Assembly: GCF_020531915.1 (NCBI RefSeq)
Contig: NZ_JAJAVG010000004.1
Coordinates: 829,678 to 893,677, forward strand
Source: Methylovorus mays
GTDB lineage: Bacteria > Pseudomonadota > Gammaproteobacteria > Burkholderiales > Methylophilaceae
Direction of reading: 5' to 3'
Length of the DNA stretch: 64,000 bases
Shown here: piece after piece, positions 55,276 to 64,000 of the stretch
Position numbering within the stretch: the first letter of the stretch is position 1
Layout of the letters: each line of letters starts with the position of its first letter
The notes under the pieces: model-generated
Database searches by the model: none
The model's input: only the letters and a program-made list of their open reading frames with translations
What the model was told of the DNA's origin: nothing
Position numbers and translations under genes: made by a program

Positions 55276-55851
55276 CTACTTTTGCTTCACTGCTTCAATC
55301 AGCAGATTGACTTCAATATCGTCACCTACCGGGGAGCCGACCTTCTGGCCCCAGGTGTAACCATAATCAGAAGCCTTGATCACCGCGTAGGCTTCGATCC
55401 CGGTACGCTGGCCACCCCATGGGTCATTGCCATAACCCAGCACCTGGAATGGGAAGGAAATTTCCTTGGTCACGCCATGCAGCGTAAATTTACCGGTAAT
55501 CACACCCTGAGTTTTGCTTTTGGCTTCGATCTTGGTGCTGACAAACTGGATCTCACTGAAGGCGCCAGCATCCAGATACTCAGGCTTCTGGATATGCTCA
55601 TCGCGCTTGGCCAGGCCGGTGCTAATGCTTAATACGTTGATGCGGGCGTCAACACTGGAATTCGCCAGATTGTCCGGGTCCAGCTTGATCACACCCTTGA
55701 TGTCATTGAAGCTACCTGCAGTCTTGGAAACCACGTGGCGAATCTTGAAGTTGGCAAAGCTGTGTGCGGTATCGATGTTGTAGGTATCGACAGCGGCAGA
55801 TGCAACGCCAGCAAAGCTTACGAGCGCCAGAGAGGCGATGATGTGTTTCAT
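55276..55851 (-). CDS. YceI family periplasmic lipid-binding protein
   Basis: This 191-residue precursor has signal peptide MKHIIASLALVSFAGVASAA and a lipocalin-like YceI domain (YNIDTAHSFANFKIRHVVSK, GSFNDIKGVIKLDPDNL, GYTWGQKVGSPVGDDIEVN). YceI proteins bind isoprenoids such as octaprenyl-pyrophosphate or polyprenyl quinones. I start it at the ATG at 55851 after GGGGATTTCA. Its place between flavoprotein and ene-reductase genes suggests a link to quinones. Confidence 0.92.
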   Translation of the reverse strand: MKHIIASLALVSFAGVASAAVDTYNIDTAHSFANFKIRHVVSKTAGSFNDIKGVIKLDPDNLANSSVDARINVLSISTGLAKRDEHIQKPEYLDAGAFSEIQFVSTKIEAKSKTQGVITGKFTLHGVTKEISFPFQVLGYGNDPWGGQRTGIEAYAVIKASDYGYTWGQKVGSPVGDDIEVNLLIEAVKQK

Positions 55852-55882
55852 TGAAATCCCCATGAAAAAATAGAGCTATAAA

Positions 55883-56452
55883 TTAAGAAGTCTGCAAACG
55901 CTTGGCAAGCTCGGCTACGCGTTCACCCAGATGTTCGGCAGTCAGCAGATCACTTTGTATAGGCGCCACATCGGCACCCTGGTCGCTATTGGCTTGTGCC
56001 ATTGCGCCCAGAAAACTGCCCAGTCGATTTAAATCGTTTACTGAGCCCTGACTATGATTATTGCCGGGCAACAGCCCCAGACTGACCCAGAGCATGCCAT
56101 GCTGAGCGGCAAACACGGACAGCTGGATCAGACTATCCAGCTTGTCGCCGCTCTGGCTGGCAGACGTCGTAAAGCCAGCGGCAAGCTTGTCTTGCCAGCC
56201 ACGCTCGTACCAGATCTTGGAGCTCGCTTCCATGAACTCCTTGAACTTGGCCGACACCGAGCCCATGTAAGTCGGACTGCCGAAGATAATGGCATCGGCC
56301 CCTGCCAAAAGTTCCCATTGCTGCTGAGCCTCTTCGCTGGTCAGCAAGTGAACTTGCGTACCGGCGGATTTGCCTGCACCGCGTGCAACGGCCTGAGCTT
56401 GTGCGGCGGTGTGGCCGTAGCCACTGTGATACACGATTGCAATTGTTGCCAT
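55883..56452 (-). CDS. Flavodoxin-fold NAD(P)H quinone reductase (WrbA-like)
   Basis: This 189-residue FMN protein has the phosphate loop AIVYHSGYGHTAAQAQAVAR, then DAIIFGSPTYMGSVSAKFKE, FMEASSKIW and a GFTTSASQSGDKLDS segment. It is first in a minus-strand run with yceI, nemA and nitroreductase, and faces a LysR gene across a region with a perfect palindrome, so LysR control is likely. Confidence 0.92.
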   Translation of the reverse strand: MATIAIVYHSGYGHTAAQAQAVARGAGKSAGTQVHLLTSEEAQQQWELLAGADAIIFGSPTYMGSVSAKFKEFMEASSKIWYERGWQDKLAAGFTTSASQSGDKLDSLIQLSVFAAQHGMLWVSLGLLPGNNHSQGSVNDLNRLGSFLGAMAQANSDQGADVAPIQSDLLTAEHLGERVAELAKRLQTS

Positions 56453-56610
56453 AGGGTATGCTCCTGATGCGTTAAGTGAGATAGACAGAAAAGACCTTAG
56501 AACGACTGCGTTGCGGAAATGTGATGGGCAGGCAGATCAAACAGAAGCACCTCTGCTACGGTGCCTGCCATTTTTCCGTACGACGTTCTCCGCTTGATCA
56601 TGAATGATTG

Positions 56611-56627
56611 ATTCAATTATATTGAAT
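56611..56627. promoter_or_regulatory. Perfect LysR-type palindrome
   Basis: ATTCAAT-TAT-ATTGAAT is a perfect dyad with T-N11-A symmetry, in the 246-bp gap between the LysR gene (56699) and the divergent flavoprotein gene (start 56452). It lies 72 bp before the LysR start, as expected for the recognition site of an autoregulated LysR protein. Confidence 0.75.
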
Positions 56628-56698
56628 GACTTTAAGCATATTAAACCTAAGGCAAAGCCGACATTAGCAAATAATTTTGCATATCTCATTCAAAAAAT

Positions 56699-57601
56699 AT
56701 GAACACCTCTCTCACCATGGATGCACTGGAAGTGCTGGATGCCATCGCGCGCAAGGGCAGCTTCGCGGCGGCCGCAGAATCGCTGTTTCGCGTGCCATCG
56801 GCCATCACCTACACAGTTCGCAAGCTGGAAAGTGATCTTGGCATTGCCATTTTTGATCGCAAAGGCCATCGGGCGGAGCTGACAGAAGCAGGCGCCGAGC
56901 TGCTGCGTGAAGGCAGACGCCTATTGCAGGCGGCGCAGGAGATCGAATCCCGCGTCAAGCGCGTGGCCACCGGCGTAGAGACCGAACTCGGCATTGCCTT
57001 GAGCGATCTGTTTACCGTCGCGCCGGTCTATCAGGTGCTGGAAAAGTTTTATGCGCAAGGCTTTGGTACGCGCATCCGGCTGATGCGCGAGGTGTATGGT
57101 GGCAGCTGGGATGCCCTGGTCACCGGGCGTGCCGACATTTCCATAGGTGCGCCGGGCGATGGTCCGCCGGGCGGCGGTTACATTACCCACACCATGGGCA
57201 CGGTGGAGTTTGACTACGTGGTAGCCCCGCATCATCCACTGGCCGCGCTGCCCGAACCCTTGCAAAACCAGGATATCCAGCAATACCGCTCCATCTCGGC
57301 CGCCGATAGCTCGCGTGACCTGGCTCCGCGCACCTCCGGCATTCTGCAGGGGCAGGATGTGCTGACGGTATCCGACATGGCATCCAAACTTCTGGCCCAG
57401 CAACGCGGCCTGGGGGTGGGTTACCTGCCCCGCTCCATGGCCGCCAGACACGTTGCCAATGGCACGCTGGTGATCAAACAGGTAGCCGAACCCAAACCAG
57501 AAGTTCCGTGTTTCCTTGCCTGGCGCAGCGATGGTGGCAAAGCCCAGGCCTGGTTGATTCGCGAATTTTCCAAACTAGCACTGGATGAACTGCTGATCTA
57601 G
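56699..57601 (+). CDS. LysR-family regulator of the core redox cluster
   Basis: This 300-residue LysR has its helix-turn-helix at about 5-65 (VLDAIARKGSFAAAAESLFR, SAITYTVRKLESDLGIAIFD) and an effector domain with normal length. It is divergent from flavoprotein, yceI, nemA and nitroreductase genes, which are its probable targets. It resembles regulators that sit beside WrbA or alkene-reductase genes, and could sense electrophiles or quinones through the effector domain. Confidence 0.93.
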   Translation: MNTSLTMDALEVLDAIARKGSFAAAAESLFRVPSAITYTVRKLESDLGIAIFDRKGHRAELTEAGAELLREGRRLLQAAQEIESRVKRVATGVETELGIALSDLFTVAPVYQVLEKFYAQGFGTRIRLMREVYGGSWDALVTGRADISIGAPGDGPPGGGYITHTMGTVEFDYVVAPHHPLAALPEPLQNQDIQQYRSISAADSSRDLAPRTSGILQGQDVLTVSDMASKLLAQQRGLGVGYLPRSMAARHVANGTLVIKQVAEPKPEVPCFLAWRSDGGKAQAWLIREFSKLALDELLI

Positions 57602-57713
57602 TGCCAAAATCCATGGTGTGTCCATAGTGCCTCCTATCAGAGAGCGCACAACACCAAGGGCATGGCCGGGGGAAGGCCATTTCACTCACCAACATCCATC
57701 AAGAGTTGCCATC

Positions 57714-58196
57714 ATGATCAGAGAAAAACCAGAACAATTCGACAAAGTGCATATTCCACGCGAGCTGTATGCCGTTAACCGCTATGCCGTCAAAGCCATG
57801 GTATGGCTCAATGGCTTTGCCCACATCATTATCGGGCTGGCACTGGCCGTGGCTGTGCTGATGTTTACCTGGCTGTTTTATGTAGACGTTCGCGATGCGG
57901 CCTCCGCCCACAATCTGGTACATGGCTTTTTGCATGCCCTCGGCACCCTCATGCTGCTGTGGTCCATCTCGGCGCTGATTACCGCGGAGATCCGTTACCT
58001 GCGTGGCAGCCAGCTGGAAGTGGAAGCCTTTATCGAAGTTGCCATGATCGTGGTCCTGCGCAAGCTGATCGTCATGCCAGTAGAAGATGGCTCGCTGATC
58101 CCTTCCGATGTCGCCCTGTGGGTTGGCGCGGGCCTGATGCTGGGCATCATGTATGTGCTGGTGCGCTGGTCCAACAAATTCGGCAAAACCAACTAA
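57714..58196 (+). CDS. psiE: PsiE-like membrane protein
   Basis: This 160-residue protein has four hydrophobic segments and the family's IVVLRKLIVMPVEDGSLIPS region. E. coli PsiE is induced by phosphate starvation; its activity is unknown. I use the ATG at 57714 because earlier codons lack similarity. Only four bases separate it from moxR, so it probably leads the MoxR operon. Confidence 0.82.
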   Translation: MIREKPEQFDKVHIPRELYAVNRYAVKAMVWLNGFAHIIIGLALAVAVLMFTWLFYVDVRDAASAHNLVHGFLHALGTLMLLWSISALITAEIRYLRGSQLEVEAFIEVAMIVVLRKLIVMPVEDGSLIPSDVALWVGAGLMLGIMYVLVRWSNKFGKTN

Positions 58197-58200
58197 GCCT

Positions 58201-59121
58201 ATGTCCAGCCTGCACCCTGTTGCCGCCCAGATCATCCATGCCACTTCCAGCATCATTCTGGGCAAGGAGCAGCAGATCAAGCTGGCGCTGGCGTGCATTC
58301 TGGCGCGCGGACATCTGCTGATCGAAGACTTGCCCGGCATGGGCAAGACCACCCTTTCGCATACCTTGGCGCAGGTGCTGGGCTTGCAGTTCAACCGCGT
58401 GCAATTCACCAGCGACCTGTTGCCTGGCGATGTGCTGGGCATCTCAGTGTATGACCGCAATATCGGCGCCTTCACGTTTCACCCCGGCCCGGTCTTCACT
58501 CACGTGCTGCTGGCCGACGAGATCAACCGGGCCACACCCAAAACCCAGAGCGCGCTGCTGGAAGTCATGGAAGAAGGCCAGGTCACCCTGGAAGGCGAAA
58601 CGCGCCCGTTGCCAACGCCCTTTTTCGTGATCGCCACACAAAACCCCACCCACCATATCGGGACGTTCCCCCTGCCGGAATCGCAACTGGATCGCTTCCT
58701 GATGCGCATCCGGCTGGGCTACCCTGATCCGCAATCCGAGCGCGCCTTGCTCCAAAACAATGGTGGCCGGGCCCATGTTGGCGAAGTCGAAGCCTGCATC
58801 AGTGCGGTCGAGTTGATGGCCTTGCAGGCCGAAGTAGACCACGTGCACCTTTCAGATGCCCTGCTCGATTACCTGCAAGCCCTGCTGCAATACAGCCGGC
58901 AAGCGGTGGATTACACCGCCGGGCTATCGCCACGCGCCGGACTCGCTTTGCGACAATGCGCGCAAGCCTGGGCACTGATGCACAACCGCGACTTTGTCAT
59001 TCCGGAAGACATCCAGGCCGTGCTTCCCGGAGTAGCAGGCCACCGCCTGCAATGGGCCGTCGGCATGGAGTCGCATGCGGATAGCGGGCTGCATTTGTTG
59101 AACGCGGTCGCCATCCCCTAG
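58201..59121 (+). CDS. MoxR-family AAA+ ATPase
   Basis: This 306-residue AAA+ protein has Walker A (LPGMGKTTL, residues 44-52), Walker B with VLLADEINRATPKTQ, sensor 1 VIATQNPTHHIGTFPLPESQ and arginine-finger region. MoxR ATPases act as chaperones to mature other proteins, often with DUF58 proteins. Here a DUF58 gene and a transglutaminase gene follow directly, the standard moxR-DUF58-TGase arrangement. Confidence 0.96.
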   Translation: MSSLHPVAAQIIHATSSIILGKEQQIKLALACILARGHLLIEDLPGMGKTTLSHTLAQVLGLQFNRVQFTSDLLPGDVLGISVYDRNIGAFTFHPGPVFTHVLLADEINRATPKTQSALLEVMEEGQVTLEGETRPLPTPFFVIATQNPTHHIGTFPLPESQLDRFLMRIRLGYPDPQSERALLQNNGGRAHVGEVEACISAVELMALQAEVDHVHLSDALLDYLQALLQYSRQAVDYTAGLSPRAGLALRQCAQAWALMHNRDFVIPEDIQAVLPGVAGHRLQWAVGMESHADSGLHLLNAVAIP

Positions 59122-59140
59122 CGCGGCCAGCCCAACGCCT

Positions 59141-60118
59141 GTGAGCCGCCCCACCGCTTTTATAAAACATTCCCTGAACTGGACACGCTGGCTACGCACT
59201 GCACGCGCGGATGCCCGCCGCGGCCCCGTTCTCACCACGCGCCATATTTACATCCTGCCTACTCGCGCTGGCGCCATTTACGGCACCATCATCATTGCCA
59301 TGCTGCTGGGCAGCATCAATTACAGCCTGAGCCTGGGCTTTGTACTGACCTTTCTTTTGGCTGCACTGGGCATCGTCTGCATGCTGCATACCTGGCGCAA
59401 TCTCGCCTGGCTTGAAGTCAGCCACTGTCAGGCCAGCCCGGTCTTTGCCGGCAAAGATGCCGCGCTGGAAGTCCGGCTCAAGGAATCCTCCGGCCGCATG
59501 CGCCATGCCATTTATGCCTCTTGCGAAAGCTGCCTGCAGCCGCAGAGCACCGACGTCCCCCCCAGGCAATCCGGTACGATCACGCTGATTTACCCCACCA
59601 CCCGGCGCGGCTGGAGCGAGCCCGGGCGCCTGACCCTGTTTACGGTATTTCCGCTGGGCCTGTTGCAGGCATGGTCGTATGCCGACACGGATTGCCGGGT
59701 ACTGGTTTACCCGCGCCCGGCAGCATCTGGCAGCAGTCATGCCACCAGCACGGATCAGGCAGGCAAAGGCAGCCGGGACAGTCTGCTGGGGGATCAGGAT
59801 TTTGCCGGACTGCGCCATTATCGTCCGGGCGACTCGCCACGCCGCATCGACTGGAAGGCCTCTTCTCGCGAGCAAGGCATGTACAGCAAGCATTTTCAGG
59901 GGGAGCCCGTTTCCAGCGCCTGGCTGGACTGGCATGAAACCAAAGGGACGGATGGCGAAGAACGCATCTGCCAGCTGGTACGCTGGGTGATGGAAGCGCA
60001 TCAGGGTGGCGGCCGCTATGGCTTGCGTTTGCCGCAGCTCACGCTGGCGGCAGATCGCGGTGAAGCACATTACCATCGCTGCCTGCAAGCCCTGGCGCTG
60101 ATGGAATTGCCCACATGA
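59141..60118 (+). CDS. DUF58 domain membrane protein
   Basis: This 325-residue protein has two N-terminal membrane segments (GAIYGTIIIAMLLGSINYSL, LTFLLAALGIVCML) and the DUF58 hallmark FAGLRHYRPGDSPRRIDWKA. DUF58 proteins probably interact with MoxR ATPases via a VWA-like fold. It begins 19 bp after moxR and its stop overlaps the transglutaminase start by four bases. Confidence 0.94.
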   Translation: MSRPTAFIKHSLNWTRWLRTARADARRGPVLTTRHIYILPTRAGAIYGTIIIAMLLGSINYSLSLGFVLTFLLAALGIVCMLHTWRNLAWLEVSHCQASPVFAGKDAALEVRLKESSGRMRHAIYASCESCLQPQSTDVPPRQSGTITLIYPTTRRGWSEPGRLTLFTVFPLGLLQAWSYADTDCRVLVYPRPAASGSSHATSTDQAGKGSRDSLLGDQDFAGLRHYRPGDSPRRIDWKASSREQGMYSKHFQGEPVSSAWLDWHETKGTDGEERICQLVRWVMEAHQGGGRYGLRLPQLTLAADRGEAHYHRCLQALALMELPT

Positions 60119-62076
60119 GCGTCACCCGCCACGCCTTGCGCAACTTCACGCCGCAGCGCCATGATGTGATCTGGCTGCTGCTTTCCCTGCTGGCGGTATG
60201 GGGCTTGCACATCGCGCATTTGCCGCTGTGGATCAATGGCCTGATGGCCCTCATCTTCGGCTGGCGCTGGCTGATTGAGTCACGCAGCTGGTCGCTGCCG
60301 CGCATGCCAGTGTTGCTGCCGCTAACATTGCTCGGTATTGCCGGCATCGTCGCCAGCTTCGATGGGCTGTTCGGGCGCGATGCCAGCGTCGCCCTGCTCA
60401 CGCTCATGCTAGGGCTGAAGCTGCTGGAGTCCCGTACCAGCCGCGATTTCATGCTGGTAATCTTCATTGCCTATTTCCTCACCGTCAACGCCTTCCTGTT
60501 CGGTCAATCCATGCTGGTCGCGGCTGGCATGTTGATCCCGGTGACGGGCCTGACAGCTGCCCTGATCGGCCTGCAGAAGCCGCAGGCGGCCTCTGACCAA
60601 GGCCTGCAGTTACGCCTTGCGCTCACCCTGCTGGGGCAGGCCATTCCGCTGATGCTGGTGTTGTTTGTGCTATTCCCGCGCCTGCCGGGGCCGTTGTGGG
60701 GCGTACCCAAAGATAGCTACAAAAGCATGACCGGTCTTTCTGACCGCATGCGCCCGGGCGATATCAGCGAACTCAGCCTGTCTGGTGCCACGGCGTTTCG
60801 GGTCAGCTTTGCCGGAGCGCCACCCATGCCCAGCCAGCTTTACTGGCGCGGGCCTGTGTTTGGTTATTTTGATGGCCGGGAATGGCGTGCCGATGCTCGC
60901 GCTGCTTATCTGCCAAGGGAATCGCTCTCGGTGCGTGGAGAACCTGTCCGCTATAGCGTGACGCTGGAACCGCACAACCAGCCATGGATGCTGGTACTGG
61001 ACATGCCATCGCAATTGCCCGAAGGCGCCCTGGCGAGCCCGGATCTTCAGATTCTGGCGCGGGAACCGGTACGCACCCGCATACGCTATGAAGGCGTATC
61101 GCATCTCGAGTACACGCTGGCGGATCAGTTATCGCCTGTGGCAGAACGCTACCTGCTGCAGTTGCCGCAGCAGGGCAACCCCAAGGCGCGCACCCTGGCC
61201 GAACAATGGCGTGCGCAACTGCCAGACCATCAGGCCATTGTAGAGGCGGCCTTGCGCATATTTCGCCAACAGGACTTCTATTACACGCTGACCCCGCCGC
61301 CATTGGGCGCAAATAGTATCGACGACTTTCTGTTCAACTCGCGCCGCGGGTTCTGTGAGCACTATGCCGGGAGCTTTGCCTTTCTGATGCGGGCCGCGGG
61401 GATACCAGCACGGGTGGTCACGGGTTATCAGGGCGGTGAGTTGAATCCGGTGGGCGAGTACATGATCGTGCGCCAATCTGACGCCCATGCCTGGACCGAA
61501 GTCTGGCTGCCCCATCGCGGCTGGGTGCGGGTAGACCCCACGGCCGCCGTATCGCCATCGCGTATCGAAGCGGGCATCGCCAGCGCCATTAGCGAAACTG
61601 CCAGCCTGCCGCTGCTGGCACGGCGCGATTACCCCATGCTGCGCAAGCTCTACCTCAACTGGGATGCCATCAACAACGGTTGGAACCAGTGGGTGCTGGG
61701 TTACAATCAGCAAAAACAGGCTGAGTTGCTATCCCGGATTTTTGGCGCGTCTTTTCCATTGTCGCTACTCACGGCGCTGTTTATCGCGGTGACGGCACTG
61801 GCGCTAGGCCTGATTAGCTGGGTACTGCTGCGAGACAAAACAACGCGCGACCCGCTGCAACAGGTGTATACCAGATTTCTGCGAAAAATGGCGCGCGCAG
61901 GCTTGCAGCAAGCGCCCGAGGAAGGCGCACAGGATTTCAGCCGCCGGGCCCAACAGCAGTTGCCCATGCAGGCAGCGAAGATCGCGGCGATCACGGCGCT
62001 TTATCTGCAATTGCGTTACGGCCGGCCCTCTGCGGCCTCGCTGCAAATGCTCAAGCGCCAGATCAGGAATCTATAA
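60115..62076 (+). CDS. TgpA-like transmembrane transglutaminase (DUF3488)
   Basis: This 653-residue membrane protein has several N-terminal transmembrane segments (DUF3488) followed by a periplasmic transglutaminase core, and one C-terminal membrane segment. The triad is visible: Cys414 in RRGFCEHYAG, His458 in SDAHAWTEVW and Asp474 in RVDPTAA. It ends the MoxR-DUF58-TGase trio. In Pseudomonas TgpA is essential; its natural substrate is unknown. Confidence 0.95.
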   Translation: MSVTRHALRNFTPQRHDVIWLLLSLLAVWGLHIAHLPLWINGLMALIFGWRWLIESRSWSLPRMPVLLPLTLLGIAGIVASFDGLFGRDASVALLTLMLGLKLLESRTSRDFMLVIFIAYFLTVNAFLFGQSMLVAAGMLIPVTGLTAALIGLQKPQAASDQGLQLRLALTLLGQAIPLMLVLFVLFPRLPGPLWGVPKDSYKSMTGLSDRMRPGDISELSLSGATAFRVSFAGAPPMPSQLYWRGPVFGYFDGREWRADARAAYLPRESLSVRGEPVRYSVTLEPHNQPWMLVLDMPSQLPEGALASPDLQILAREPVRTRIRYEGVSHLEYTLADQLSPVAERYLLQLPQQGNPKARTLAEQWRAQLPDHQAIVEAALRIFRQQDFYYTLTPPPLGANSIDDFLFNSRRGFCEHYAGSFAFLMRAAGIPARVVTGYQGGELNPVGEYMIVRQSDAHAWTEVWLPHRGWVRVDPTAAVSPSRIEAGIASAISETASLPLLARRDYPMLRKLYLNWDAINNGWNQWVLGYNQQKQAELLSRIFGASFPLSLLTALFIAVTALALGLISWVLLRDKTTRDPLQQVYTRFLRKMARAGLQQAPEEGAQDFSRRAQQQLPMQAAKIAAITALYLQLRYGRPSAASLQMLKRQIRNL

Positions 62077-62670
<594 letters not shown>

Positions 62671-62673
62671 AGC

Positions 62674-64000
62674 TCAATCATTTCCCTTGAAAATCCGCCT
62701 GAATCTGGCTGCACCCATAATGTTGTACTTAAACTCATCCAGCCCCTCTCCCAAAGCGCCTGCCATGGAGTCGTGCACGAACCAGTCAAACAAGAAGTCG
62801 ATTTCAGGCGTTACCCGTTCAGGCTGAATATACCGCGCAACTTCCATACGCTGCTTGCCCTCAGCTGTCATTTGAAGGCCAAGCTCAATGTGCTTTCGCT
62901 CAAAAAGCTGGGCTGCAGCAACAGGCGAAATGCCAGTCTTGTCAGGAGGTGTCACACCAAAGGCCATTGCCTGCAAAAATCGGTTTTGCACCTTGAGCAA
63001 GCCCTGCTGCTCGGCTGCCGTGCGTGCATGCCGATATGCCATCTTGCGGGTGGTGAACTCATTGCGCCATTTATAACGGTAGCTGTGGTAAAGCCCCATG
63101 TGCTGGCGATGCATTTCATCCACCGGCCCGGCACCCACCCCACAAGCATTCAGATAACCGTTGTAGGCGCGGATGAGCTCTTTCGAAGGTAACAAGGCGG
63201 ACGATACAAAGTCAGGAAGCTTCTGCCAAGGAACAAGTGGCACCCCTGCAATCCGCGCTGCATGGTACATGTCCTGCCCGGCAAATACACTCAGGTTATC
63301 CCCCATGCGCGGGTATACCCCGATAGCCCCCAGGGCATAGCCGCCGCCCACATCCGAGTGCGCTCCAGGGTACATGATCTCCTGCACGTTACCGGGGTAC
63401 CGACCATGTACCCGCGCTGAATCCAGCGGGAAGGAGGCTCTTACCTCGTGCGCCGCCACCATGTGCACGCAACGCCTCACGGCTGGGTGTATCTGCAAGG
63501 CGTTATCCGCCCAGCTCATGTGGCCTTCCAGCGTGCCACCCCCCATCGTATCCGCCACGCCTACCGAGGCTACCGTGTCAAACAGCCCAAGGAACTGCAC
63601 ATTGAGCGGTATCCCGGCGAACAGCCAGCCATGCGCCGTGCGTTCACACACCTCCATCAGCCAGTTCACAAACACGCGCGCCTCGGCAGCGCCCCGGCTG
63701 AAGCCAAACACTGATACATTCAGCGTGGTGATCTTCGGTTTATAGGCATACAGGGTGTTCTGGAGCTCGAATTGCCACCGTTTGAACTGGGTAACGCGCA
63801 TGGCCGAGGGTACGCTAATCGGTGCCAATTTATCACACCAGACTTTGGCTTCAGAATCGGGAAGTAACGGAAAATTCCCCCGCTTTACATAGCGTTGCGG
63901 GGCATTCAGCAGTTGTATCATCGCCCACAAAATACGGTGTTCGCCCTTGTCACCGAACATGGCCCCCGTATTGATAAACTCATCTTTGTTATGCGTATCG
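62674..64000 (-). CDS. Tle1/DUF2235-type lipase, N-terminus beyond window
   Basis: The frame is open to the window end, so the 5' part is missing; at least 442 residues are here. The nucleophile elbow FGFSRGAAEARVF, the FLGLFDTVASVGVAD acid region, the VHMVAAHEVRASFPLDSARV segment and YPGAHSDVGGGYAL define the DUF2235 alpha/beta hydrolase family, which includes T6SS phospholipase effectors (Tle1). No T6SS gene, immunity gene or adaptor is in the window on this side. It may be an effector, but the family also has housekeeping members. Confidence 0.82.
   Translation of the reverse strand, partial: DTHNKDEFINTGAMFGDKGEHRILWAMIQLLNAPQRYVKRGNFPLLPDSEAKVWCDKLAPISVPSAMRVTQFKRWQFELQNTLYAYKPKITTLNVSVFGFSRGAAEARVFVNWLMEVCERTAHGWLFAGIPLNVQFLGLFDTVASVGVADTMGGGTLEGHMSWADNALQIHPAVRRCVHMVAAHEVRASFPLDSARVHGRYPGNVQEIMYPGAHSDVGGGYALGAIGVYPRMGDNLSVFAGQDMYHAARIAGVPLVPWQKLPDFVSSALLPSKELIRAYNGYLNACGVGAGPVDEMHRQHMGLYHSYRYKWRNEFTTRKMAYRHARTAAEQQGLLKVQNRFLQAMAFGVTPPDKTGISPVAAAQLFERKHIELGLQMTAEGKQRMEVARYIQPERVTPEIDFLFDWFVHDSMAGALGEGLDEFKYNIMGAARFRRIFKGND

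Overview
This window joins two different kinds of DNA at a tRNA locus. Positions 1 to about 28,880 look like an integrated genomic island. It is packed with short-chain dehydrogenases, aldo-keto reductases, other oxidoreductases, LysR-type regulators and gene relics, and it ends with a P4-type tyrosine integrase (26703-28652) beside a tRNA-Gly gene (28878-28953). Positions 28,880 to 64,000 look like the chromosome of a betaproteobacterium. The gene order uvrC-pgsA-tRNA-Gly-tRNA-Cys matches the well known proteobacterial arrangement, and acnB, purB, surE-pcm-nlpD, rlmJ, tadA and sodC are typical housekeeping genes. My guess is Methylophilaceae or a near relative, but no gene here proves the family. 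The island's genes resemble those common in Burkholderia-like accessory DNA; this is an impression, not a search result.

Island layout. 1-5.3 kb: a decayed LysR copy, an intact LysR, two SDRs, a DUF1097 membrane protein, a decayed SDR 3' end, a LysE-type exporter and an exported protein of unknown function. 5.3-9.6 kb (minus strand): AKR, class III old yellow enzyme (OYE), two antibiotic-biosynthesis-monooxygenase (ABM) proteins (one exported) and an SDR, divergent from a LysR. 9.7-13 kb: two LysRs and a nitronate monooxygenase, with an A+T-richer look. 13.4-16 kb: aldehyde dehydrogenase and SDR. 16.4-25.1 kb (plus strand): MdaB-type quinone reductase, flavin-reductase-like protein, DUF6506-like protein, AKR, an internally deleted SDR, LysR, an IS3 remnant, a close AKR paralogue, SDR, NTF2-like protein, dienelactone hydrolase and a third AKR. 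25.3-28.7 kb: LysR, a LysR relic and the integrase. The common theme is NAD(P)H- or flavin-dependent reduction of carbonyls, quinones and other electrophiles under many local LysR regulators. No conjugation genes are seen, and the left end of the island is not in the window.

Chromosomal layout. 28.9-31.7 kb: tRNA-Gly, tRNA-Cys, tRNA-Gly, pgsA, uvrC. 31.8-36.9 kb: tautomerase, CDF metal exporter, EF-hand protein, sodC, rlmJ, a UPF0114 protein, an unknown 211-aa protein and a DUF3016 protein. 37-38.8 kb: a CsgG-like/DUF4810/DUF799 lipoprotein operon. 39-41.6 kb: acnB. 41.9-45.3 kb: a Mu-type HTH/S24 regulator lacking the catalytic serine, divergent from a PAS-GGDEF-EAL protein, with repeated operator-like sequences between them. 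45.4-50 kb: EF-hand protein, purB, NYN-LOTUS protein, wrbA, HugZ-like protein, DUF2069. 50-52.9 kb: surE-pcm-nlpD, with no rpoS following. 53-57.6 kb: thioredoxin, nitroreductase, alkene reductase, YceI and a WrbA-like flavoprotein, divergent from a LysR across a perfect palindrome. 57.7-62.7 kb: PsiE, MoxR, DUF58, transglutaminase and tadA. The window ends inside a Tle1/DUF2235-type lipase gene.

How the parts fit. The core cluster at 53.5-57.6 kb and the island at 5-25 kb encode overlapping enzyme types (ene-reductases, flavodoxin-type quinone reductases), so the island may extend an electrophile-detoxification capacity the host already has. The best candidates for unusual biology are the integrase with a C-terminal Xre/MbcA/ParS-like module, the serine-less S24 regulator facing a c-di-GMP enzyme, and the repeated relics of duplicated cassettes in the island.
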